DNA of 32,432 nucleotides from Gammaproteobacteria bacterium (GTDB lineage Bacteria; Pseudomonadota; Gammaproteobacteria; Pseudomonadales; Azotimanducaceae). A model generated the notes under the pieces. That model saw only the letters and a list, made by a program, of their open reading frames with translations, searched no databases and was not told the origin of the DNA. Where the stretch lies: contig JAPPHD010000015.1 of NCBI GenBank assembly GCA_028821125.1, positions 1 to 32,432 of the forward strand. Direction: 5' to 3'. Position 1 is the first letter of the stretch. Each line of letters opens with the position of its first letter. Shown here in pieces: positions 23,499-30,374 of this stretch. Made by a program: the position numbers and the translations under genes.

Positions 23499-23998
23499 AA
23501 AAGGAAGAAGCCGACAGCCTCATACTGGAAGGGAAGAGCTCCCAGGCCGTGCGGCGCAAGCTGCTCGAACGCACGCCGTGTTCCGCGGAGATCAAGTCCC
23601 GGGGCAAATCGCTCTCACAGGAGATCGTGCGTACGGTCGACATGCCCCACTCGATCTACATCGACTCCTGCGACGGCGGCACCATGACCGACGTGGACGG
23701 CAACACCTACAACGACATGACCATGGGCTTCGGCCCCTGCGTGCTCGGCCACCGGCCGCCGTCGGTGACAGCCGCCCTGGAGGCTCAACTGGCCAAGGGA
23801 TGGCACTTCGGCATCCCCAACGCCAGCCAGATCGAATTGGGTACCCTGATCGAGGAAGCCTCGCCCTGCGCGGAAAAGGTCGTCTTCTTCAACAGCGGTA
23901 CGGAAGCGACGCTCAGCGCCATGCGGATGGCCGCCGAAAGAAAGCCTGACTGGAAAGACCGTTACCTGAGGATGACGGCCGGCAGTCTTTATCGATAA
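23495..23998 (+). pseudogene. Class-III (glutamate-1-semialdehyde-like) aminotransferase, N-terminal part only
   Basis: The ATG at 23495 overlaps the transporter stop (ATGA). The 167-codon frame matches the N-terminal domain of class-III PLP aminotransferases: IYIDSCDGGTMTDVDGNTYN, MTMGFGPCVLGHRPPSV, then the PLP-phosphate-binding NSGTEATLSAMRMA. Homology stops at about residue 150 and the frame ends after an unrelated tail (PDWKDRYLRMTAGSLYR). The PLP-binding lysine, some 120 residues further on, is missing, so the product cannot be an active transaminase. Full-length members are over 400 residues. Confidence 0.8.
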
Positions 23999-24037
23999 CA
24001 TCCGCTCTATCCCGGAGCCTGGAAAAAGGGAGGACCC

Positions 24038-24535
24038 ATGCTTCAGCGAATCGCCTTCGCCATCGCCGTGACCGTCGCGCTGGCCGGCTGTTCGCCGAAA
24101 GAATTCGCCGAGCTCGCCTACATGATGGAAAGATGGCCCGGCCAGCGCCTCGGCGGCACCGAGCAGCCCGTGCCCGCCGACTTCGATTTTGTCAACCGGT
24201 GGGAACACGACCTGGTCCAGTTGAAGGTGAGCGGCGACCTGCTGCCGCATGTCGTGACCATCTGGGCCGTGGCCATGGGCGACTCCGTCTATCTCTGGAC
24301 GGCTCCCCAAACGGGCTGGAACCAGCGCATCAGGAAGCGGCCCGATGTCTGGCTTCGCGTCGGCGACGATGTCTATGCGCTGAGCGCCACTCTCGTCGGG
24401 GCCCCGGAACAGCGCCAGCGCGTCTTCGAGGCGTTCATGGCGAAGTACGAAAAGGGGATACGGAAAATCTTCGGGGAACTGGAGCCCAAGGTCGAGCATT
24501 TCGAGATCTTCTACCGCCTGGCCCCGCGGAGTTGA
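24038..24535 (+). CDS. Lipoprotein with a split-barrel nitroreductase-like domain
   Basis: A 165-residue protein with a lipoprotein signal (MLQRIAFAIAVTVALAGC, lipobox LAGC, lipidated Cys18), so it is anchored in a periplasm-facing membrane leaflet. The mature part (LVQLKVSGDLLPHVVTIWAV, AMGDSVYLWTAPQTGWNQRI, KRPDVWLRVGDDVYALSATL, then a final helix with VFEAFMAKYEK) follows the pattern of the split-barrel flavin/deazaflavin-binding clan (DUF385/DUF2255-like). Those proteins are normally cytoplasmic. GGGAGG precedes ATG 24038 at good spacing. Cofactor binding cannot be judged by eye. Confidence 0.7.
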   Translation: MLQRIAFAIAVTVALAGCSPKEFAELAYMMERWPGQRLGGTEQPVPADFDFVNRWEHDLVQLKVSGDLLPHVVTIWAVAMGDSVYLWTAPQTGWNQRIRKRPDVWLRVGDDVYALSATLVGAPEQRQRVFEAFMAKYEKGIRKIFGELEPKVEHFEIFYRLAPRS

Positions 24536-24624
24536 CTCCGGCCCTGTAGCTCACTGGACCGCAGGTTCGTTCCTGCCGGGTCGAGCATGATCCGGCGGCT
24601 ACAGGAGATGAAGGAAGACACGCT

Positions 24625-24969
24625 ATGGGCAAGGTCAAGGTTGTCAACACCATGGACGTTGACCCGATCGAACTCGAAGGGCTTGGCGACGATGTCGTCG
24701 TGCGCCCCGCCATCCGCCGGGCCCAGGGTTCCAACCGGATCCAGATACTGCACTCGCTCGTCGAAGAGGGTTTCGAGGCGGAGGCGAGTCCGCGCGACGC
24801 TTACCGAACACGACTTCATGTCAGCCTCATACTCGGTTGTTTGCGATACCCGATCGTAACGCGGTGTTGCGGCAATGCGCGGCTACGCCCTGAAAAGTGG
24901 GAGGCGCATGCAACTCCCTTTCCATCGATAGCCCGTTGGTGTGCAAAGCACGGCGCGATCGGACGCTAG
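24625..24969 (+). pseudogene. Short ORF with a possibly cupin-like N-terminus, decayed
   Basis: ATG 24625 begins MGKVKVVNTMDVDPIELEGL, followed by DDVVVRPAIR and a segment ending EEGFEAEASPRDAY. This recalls the opening strands of small cupin proteins (where FEAE.H.H would be the first metal motif), but the histidines are absent. After about residue 62 the composition changes to an Arg/Cys-rich stretch that looks non-coding, although the frame stays open to 24969. A GGAG lies some 18 bases upstream. I rate it a truncated gene; a genuine short protein is possible. Confidence 0.4.
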
Positions 24970-24974
24970 CGGCC

Positions 24975-25805
24975 CTATGAGCGCGCGCGATACGCCTCGA
25001 TGCGCTCCATCAGCGGATCGAACGAACGGAGGAAGCCGTCGAGGTCGTGGTAGCGCGCGCCATGGATGTATTCGGTGACGCCCAGCGCGGCGAGCTCATC
25101 GAGACGCTCGACGTCCTCTTGCGCGGACCGGCGTCCGAGCGCACCACCCGCCGCGATCTCAGGAATGCCCCGGCCGGCGTCTGCGAACCGCGCGCGCAAT
25201 TCCATCGCGGCGCGTTCGAGCGTTGCCGGGTCGTCGTTCATCGGCATCCAGCCGTCGCCCAGTCGCGCCGCGCGGTCGAGCGCATGGGGCGGAGCGCCCC
25301 CGACCCAGATGCGCGGGCGCGCCGGCCGCGGGCGAAACACGAAAGGCTGGCCGTTCGACACCGTCACGTCGTCCTCGGCATCGAATGCGTCACGCAGAAA
25401 GGTGAGCGTCTCGTCGGTGACCCGGCCGCGGCGGCGACGTTCGACACCGACGGCGCGGAATTCCGCATTCATCCAGCCCACCCCGACACCGAGCTCCAGG
25501 CGGCCGCCCGAGAGTTCCTGGACCGTGGCGACCGCCTTGGCGGTGGGCAGGGGCGGCCGGTAGGGCAGGATGAGGACCGCCGTGCCGATGCGGATGCGCT
25601 CGGTGGCCGCCGCGAGCCAAGCTAGGGACGTGAGCGGGTCGAGGTAGCGCCCCCCGGAGCCTTCGGTGTCGTCCGGCGGGATAGCGATGTGGTCCGGCAC
25701 CCAGAGCGTATCGAGGCCGGCTTCTTCCGCGCGCCGCGCACTCTCGCGCAGAACCCGAGCGTTCGCCGCGGTACCCATGAGCCTCAGTGCGAACCCGAAT
25801 CGCAA
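24975..25805 (-). CDS. LLM-class (luciferase-like) F420- or flavin-dependent oxidoreductase
   Basis: A 276-residue TIM-barrel oxidoreductase of the TIGR03619-like LLM group: (L)RFGFALRLMG at the start, EEAGLDTLWVPDHIAIP, ERIRIGTAVLILPYRPP, LSGGRLELGVGVGWMNAEFR, RIWVGGAPPHALDRAARLGD and GWMPMN. Such enzymes use F420 or FMN to oxidise or reduce small organic substrates; the substrate is not predictable. I chose TTG 25805 because GGAG sits eight bases upstream and the family begins at RFGFAL; a GTG at 25835 would add ten residues. It lies downstream of the acyl-CoA ligase and ketosynthase on the same strand. Confidence 0.85.
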   Translation of the reverse strand: MRFGFALRLMGTAANARVLRESARRAEEAGLDTLWVPDHIAIPPDDTEGSGGRYLDPLTSLAWLAAATERIRIGTAVLILPYRPPLPTAKAVATVQELSGGRLELGVGVGWMNAEFRAVGVERRRRGRVTDETLTFLRDAFDAEDDVTVSNGQPFVFRPRPARPRIWVGGAPPHALDRAARLGDGWMPMNDDPATLERAAMELRARFADAGRGIPEIAAGGALGRRSAQEDVERLDELAALGVTEYIHGARYHDLDGFLRSFDPLMERIEAYRARS

Positions 25806-25954
25806 GTGCCGCGCTCCGAGTGAACAGGGCTGCACAGGATAGCATCGACGGCGGGCCGGGCGACCGGAAAAAGGCCTTGTACCGGACGCGGTTTGTTCCG
25901 AGAAGTGGCGCGTGATCCAGACTGACCAGCCCGGAACGGAGTGTCGAAATCGGG

Positions 25955-27457
25955 TTAAAGATCGGCGGAGAGAAGCTCAGCTACCTGGAACTTCAGTATC
26001 TTCCCCATGGAATTGCGCGGCAGTTCGCCGACGAACCGCACGACCCTGGGCACCTTGTAGCCGGCCAGGTGCTCGCGGCAGAAGGCCGTCACCCCTTCCG
26101 CATCGGCCTCGGCGCCCTCCTTCACCACGAGCGCCGCGGCCACCCGCTGGCCCCAGCGCTCGTCCGCGACGCCGACCACGGCCGCTTCCGCCACCGCCTC
26201 GTGCCGCAGCAGGATCCGCTCCACCTCGGCGCCGTAGACGTTTTCCCCGCCCGTGATGATAACGTCTTTCTTGCGGTCGACGACACAGAGCCGCCCGTCG
26301 GGAAGCCAGCGCCCGATGTCGCCGGAGAGCAGGTAGTCCTGGTGATGGGCCGCCCGGGTGGCCGCTTCGTCGCCCAGGTAGCCGGCAAACGGCACGGCGC
26401 TCCTCACGCCGATCTCCCCCGCTTCCCCGGCTGGGCAGGTGCCGCCGTCCTCGTCGAACACGGCCACATCGGCCCCGAGCGCGGGCCAGCCGACACAGGT
26501 TTCCACCAGGGTGCCGGCATCCTTGACCTCATAGGTCACGAAGGTCCCTTCCGTCCAGCCGTACATCTCGGCGATTCGCGCGTTCGGGAACATCTCCATC
26601 GCCGTACGCAACAGCGGGAGCCTCGCGGGAGCCCCCGCCGTGATGATGTGGCGGGCCCGGTCAACGGGAGGACGGCCCAATGTTTCCCATTCCTCGGCGA
26701 CCATGTCGAGCATGGACGGAACCAGGAAGGCGAAGGTGCTGCGGTGTCGGAGTTCTTCGAGCGCCACCGCGGCGGAAAAGTCCTCCATGATGCGGATGCG
26801 CGCGCCTATGGTCAGGGCTGCCAGCGCGAAGCCGGCATAGGAAAGGTGGAACATGGGCCCGGTGATCAGCACTACCTGGTCCGGGGTGAGCCCGAACTGC
26901 CAGCCCCACCGGTAGTTGTTCATGGAGTAATAGTCGTGGCTGTAGATGGCCCCTTTGGGGAATCCGGTGGTTCCCGACGTGTAGCCCACGACGCAGGGTT
27001 CCCCGCCGATCTCCCGTTCGCCCAGCACCGGCCGCGCCGCCTCGGCCGGCGTTTCGATCCCGTCCACGGACACCACCGCAATGCCCAGCGGTTCCGCCGC
27101 CGCGGCCGCCGCGTCGGCGTAACGCCCGCCGGTGATGAGCAGGCCGCAATCCGCGTGCGACAGCACATACTGCGCTTCCGGGCGGGTGAGACGGCCGTTG
27201 ATCGGTACGGCCACCACGCCGGCCTGCTGGCAGGCGGCAATCGCGAGCGCGGCATCCGCTCCGTTCGGCAGCAACAGGCCCGCCAGGCTGCCGTGCCGGC
27301 CAGGGGCACAACGGGAGGCGGCTTCGGCAAGCGCAGCGATCCGCCGCCAAACATCCCCGTACGTCATTCTTTCCGCGCCGCCGACCGCCTCCACCGCAAC
27401 GCGTTCGGGATGGGCGAAACAGCGCGTGGCTATGCTGTCGGCAATGCTGAAGCGCAT
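25955..27457 (-). CDS. AMP-dependent acyl-CoA synthetase/ligase
   Basis: A 500-residue ANL-superfamily enzyme. The AMP-binding P-loop is YTSGTTGFPKG at residues 159-169. Further motifs are EMYGWTEG (A5-like), SGDIGRWLPDGRLCVVDRKK (hinge and A8) and the C-terminal lysine in PRNSMGKILK (A10). It activates a carboxylic acid as acyl-AMP and transfers it to CoA. The substrate is not readable by eye. ATG 27457 (MRFSIADSIATRC) is preferred over the in-frame upstream start at 27586, whose extra 43 residues have no homology pattern. The ketosynthase gene lies 195 bp upstream on the same strand, so this may act on an acyl chain for or from that enzyme. Confidence 0.9.
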   Translation of the reverse strand: MRFSIADSIATRCFAHPERVAVEAVGGAERMTYGDVWRRIAALAEAASRCAPGRHGSLAGLLLPNGADAALAIAACQQAGVVAVPINGRLTRPEAQYVLSHADCGLLITGGRYADAAAAAAEPLGIAVVSVDGIETPAEAARPVLGEREIGGEPCVVGYTSGTTGFPKGAIYSHDYYSMNNYRWGWQFGLTPDQVVLITGPMFHLSYAGFALAALTIGARIRIMEDFSAAVALEELRHRSTFAFLVPSMLDMVAEEWETLGRPPVDRARHIITAGAPARLPLLRTAMEMFPNARIAEMYGWTEGTFVTYEVKDAGTLVETCVGWPALGADVAVFDEDGGTCPAGEAGEIGVRSAVPFAGYLGDEAATRAAHHQDYLLSGDIGRWLPDGRLCVVDRKKDVIITGGENVYGAEVERILLRHEAVAEAAVVGVADERWGQRVAAALVVKEGAEADAEGVTAFCREHLAGYKVPRVVRFVGELPRNSMGKILKFQVAELLSADL

Positions 27458-27652
27458 GTCTGCAAGTCGATCGTGAACCTGAGCCTCAGCGGCAGGCCAG
27501 CCACCGCCAGCGCCGGCGGTGACCGTTCCTGGCAGCCGGCAGGATAGGTCCGGTGTCGAAGTGGGAGCAGAAGACGCATTGCGCAAGTAGCCATGCCCCC
27601 CATCCCCCCAGTGATCGCTGGTAATCCACGGGCGCTTCGGTACGGAATGGCT

Positions 27653-28948
27653 TCATCGACTGTCGCTACGCCGATCCGGATGACGCGAAATCACGACCGA
27701 GGCGTTCTGTCCGCCGAAACCGAAGGCGTTGACCTGGAACACATCGATCTCGAGGGCGACCGGGGCGCCGAGTTGAACATCGAACCGGATTTCCGGATCT
27801 GGATCGGTGGTGTTGGCCGTATTGACGAAAGCGTTCTCTGCAAGGTTGCCGAGGCCCGCAATGAGCGACATGCCGCCGGACGCGGCGGCTGCGTGCCCGA
27901 AGTGGCCCTTCACCGAAGTAACCGGCAACGGCTTCAATCTCTTGCCGAAAACTGCGTTGATCGCGCGGATTTCCGGCGGATCGCCCACTGGCGTTCCGGT
28001 GGCATGGGCGTACAGGCAGTCTACCTTGGCCGGCTCGAAACCCGAGTGGTCCAGCGCCAGCCGCATCGCCCGCTCCTCCCACCTGCCGGAGGGCTCCGGC
28101 GCCGACGGGTGATGGGCGTCGCTCACGGCACCGTATCCCGACAGGTGGCCCAGTGCCCTCGCCCCTCTCGACTCCGCAATATCCGCCCGTTCCAGAAGAA
28201 AGGCGGCCGCTCCTTCGCTGCCCGCGATACCGGCGCGGTTCACGTCGAAGGGCCGGCACGCCTCCTCCGGCGTCGTTACGCTGGCATGCATGCCGAACAT
28301 GGCCGGCGCATAGGCCATGGCGGGCACGAAATTGCCTTCGGCGCCACCCGAAGTCATGGTCTCCCCGGCTTCCACGCCTCCGACCACGGCGGCATCGGCC
28401 AGGCCGAACTCGATGAGGCGCCCCGCCGTGCCGAGCGCGTCCAGGGTCGATGCGCAGGCCGTGGTTACCGTGAGGCTCGGCCCGTGCAGGCCGTGGCGCA
28501 TGGCGATCTGCGCCGCACCCATGTTGGTCAACGCTTTCATCATGGTCTTGCGCGGAAAGGCGGCTGCACCGCCGGTGTCGATCTCGTACTGGGCGCGCAT
28601 GATCGACTGCACGCCGCAGAGGCTCGTGCCCAGCACCACCGCCGTTCGCAGCGGGTCCAGTTCCGCCCCGGACTCGACGATGGCCTGCTCCGCCGCGACC
28701 ATCGCCCACTGGGCGAAGACATCGGTGCCGTCCCGCACCCGCCCGCTCATCCAGTCGGGCAGGTCGAACTCGCCGACCACCGAACCCCAGGCCACACCCT
28801 CTGCATCGAGGCCGGGCAAGGAAAGCTCTTGAATGACGGGCCGGGCCGACATCAACCCCTCGTAAAACGCAGCGGTGCCAAGTCCGTACGCCGATACGGC
28901 GCCGGCGCCGGTTATGGCGATTGCAGGCCTGTTGTCGTTGTCGCGCAC
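27653..28948 (-). CDS. Beta-ketoacyl-ACP synthase (KAS II/FabF-like)
   Basis: A 431-residue thiolase-fold condensing enzyme. The catalytic triad is complete: C165 in TTACASTLDALG, H315 in AHATGTPVGD and H349 in KGHFGHAAAASG (with K347). Ends match the family (AIAITGAGAVSAYG at the start, VNAFGFGGQNASVV near the end). It extends an acyl chain by decarboxylative Claisen condensation with malonyl-ACP. It starts with GTG 28948. No acyl carrier protein, ketoreductase or malonyltransferase is adjacent, so it is a lone KAS, probably serving a secondary or modified fatty acid with the ligase downstream. It is divergent from the quinone oxidoreductase gene across 205 bp. Confidence 0.9.
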   Translation of the reverse strand: MRDNDNRPAIAITGAGAVSAYGLGTAAFYEGLMSARPVIQELSLPGLDAEGVAWGSVVGEFDLPDWMSGRVRDGTDVFAQWAMVAAEQAIVESGAELDPLRTAVVLGTSLCGVQSIMRAQYEIDTGGAAAFPRKTMMKALTNMGAAQIAMRHGLHGPSLTVTTACASTLDALGTAGRLIEFGLADAAVVGGVEAGETMTSGGAEGNFVPAMAYAPAMFGMHASVTTPEEACRPFDVNRAGIAGSEGAAAFLLERADIAESRGARALGHLSGYGAVSDAHHPSAPEPSGRWEERAMRLALDHSGFEPAKVDCLYAHATGTPVGDPPEIRAINAVFGKRLKPLPVTSVKGHFGHAAAASGGMSLIAGLGNLAENAFVNTANTTDPDPEIRFDVQLGAPVALEIDVFQVNAFGFGGQNASVVISRHPDRRSDSR

Positions 28949-29153
28949 CGGGCGGGAATCCCCGAGCCTGTTCGCTCGAAGTGTATGATGCCGATGCAGG
29001 AATTGTAAGGAACGGGAGCGGCGTGAACATGCAACGCGATGGCGGAAAGGCTAGCCCGCAGAGCGTCCCGGCAGCTCTTGGGGAAGGTCACCGCCGATGG
29101 CGCAATAGCGGGGCACGCTCGAATGTCGTGAATTCGCTCTGGGCGCCCACACC

Positions 29154-30137
29154 TTGAAAGCCGTTCTCTGCAGGGAACACGGCCCTCCCGAGTCACTGAC
29201 CATCGGCAAATCCGAAGTCCCGCCCCTGGGTCCGGAAGAGGTGCGGATCAAGGTCGGCGCCTGCGCCATCAATTTTCCGGACATGCTGATCGTCGCCGGC
29301 CGGCACCAGATGTCGCCGCCTCTTCCATTCATCCCGGGCGGCGAAGTCGCCGGAACCGTTTCCGCAGTGGGTTCTGACGTCTCCGACCTGGCTTGCGGCG
29401 ACCGGGTGATGGCCATCACCTATCTGGGCGGACTTGCGGAATTCGTCAACGCGCCGAGAAGCGCCGTGCATCCCTGGCCCGAGGACATGCCACTCGAGAT
29501 CGCCGCGGGGTTCGCCGGCGCCTATGCAACGGCCTGCCATGCACTGAAGCAGCGGGCGAAACTGCGCGCCGGTCAAACGCTGCTGGTGCTTGGCGCGGCG
29601 GGCGGCATCGGGCTTGCGGCGGTGCAGCTCGGCAAGGCCATGGGCGCCCGGGTGATCGCCGGCGCAGGCAGTGAGGAGAAAGCCGGATTCCTGCGCGCAG
29701 GCGCGGCCGATGCGGTCATCAACTACACCGCGGCCGACCTGCGGGAGGAGGTCAGGGCCATCGCCGGGCGAAGGGGCGTCGACGTGGTCTGCGACCCGGT
29801 CGGCGGTGACCTGTTCGACCAGGCCGTGCGCTGCATGGCGTGGGGCGGCCGGCTGGTCGTCGTCGGATTCGCGAGCGGCCGAATCCCCGACTTCGCCGTG
29901 AACCTGGCGCTGTTGAAGGGCACATCGGTCGTCGGCGTCAACTACGCCCGTTTCGTCGAGGAACAGCCGGATGAGGCCGCGAACAACATCCGGGAGCTTT
30001 TCAGCATGTACGCGGACAACCGGCTCGACCCCCATGTGGCGAGGACTTTTCCGATAACGGAAACCGCAAGAGCCATGAACTGCCTGAAGAACCGCGATGC
30101 CATCGGCAAGGTGATCGTGAGGGTATCCCGAAGCTGA
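29154..30137 (+). CDS. NADPH:quinone oxidoreductase-like MDR protein
   Basis: A 327-residue medium-chain dehydrogenase/reductase of the zinc-free quinone-oxidoreductase branch. Features include the GroES-like N-terminus (KAVLCREHGPPESLTIGK, EEVRIKVGACAINFPDMLIV, PFIPGGEVAGTVSAVGSDV), the Rossmann motif LVLGAAGGIGLAAVQLGKAM at about residues 142-161, and the family ending. It lacks the zinc ligands of alcohol dehydrogenases. Such enzymes reduce enones or quinones with NADPH. The start codon is TTG 29154 with no strong ribosome site. It is followed after 237 bp by a TonB receptor with its own likely promoter. Confidence 0.9.
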   Translation: MKAVLCREHGPPESLTIGKSEVPPLGPEEVRIKVGACAINFPDMLIVAGRHQMSPPLPFIPGGEVAGTVSAVGSDVSDLACGDRVMAITYLGGLAEFVNAPRSAVHPWPEDMPLEIAAGFAGAYATACHALKQRAKLRAGQTLLVLGAAGGIGLAAVQLGKAMGARVIAGAGSEEKAGFLRAGAADAVINYTAADLREEVRAIAGRRGVDVVCDPVGGDLFDQAVRCMAWGGRLVVVGFASGRIPDFAVNLALLKGTSVVGVNYARFVEEQPDEAANNIRELFSMYADNRLDPHVARTFPITETARAMNCLKNRDAIGKVIVRVSRS

Positions 30138-30307
30138 GCCGCCTGTTCGGCACATTCGAACGAGGGGCTCGTCGAGCCGAAGGGCCACGGACGCGGCGCG
30201 CGCTGGCACAAACCGGGTTGAAACCGTCAACGCCGAACCTGCCGTGCAGCGTCGTTTCGGGGAACGACCGCCATATCGGGAAAACACCCGGAAATCGAAG
30301 CATCAGC

Positions 30308-30335
30308 TTGATACGGACTCGTTTCTGTGTAAGAT
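30308..30335 (+). promoter_or_regulatory. Probable sigma-70 promoter of the second TonB receptor
   Basis: TTGATA at 30308-30313 (five of six consensus bases) and TAAGAT at 30330-30335 (four of six) are separated by 16 bases and lie about 40 bases before the GTG start. The region is locally AT-rich against a GC-rich background, which makes a housekeeping promoter here credible. No operator or Fur-like palindrome is obvious. Confidence 0.45.
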
Positions 30336-30374
30336 GATTTGACACTAATTCGGTCAATGTCGGGAGAGTGAGAC

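Noticed and set aside
24540-24582. tRNA-like stretch: an acceptor-like pairing (GGCCCTG with CCGGGTC), TAGCTCA and a GCAGG-TTCGTT-CCTGC hairpin.
   Set aside because: At 43 bases it is far too short, has no anticodon arm, no closed D stem and no CCA end. At most it is a degenerate relic; more likely coincidence.
26069-27547. Plus-strand open frame of 492 codons.
   Set aside because: Antisense shadow of the acyl-CoA ligase, which carries the P-loop and the A8 and A10 motifs on the minus strand.
30166-30178. Stem-loop GGCTC-GTC-GAGCC after the quinone oxidoreductase as a terminator.
   Set aside because: The stem is only five base pairs and no T-run follows. Such short inverted repeats are expected by chance in GC-rich DNA.
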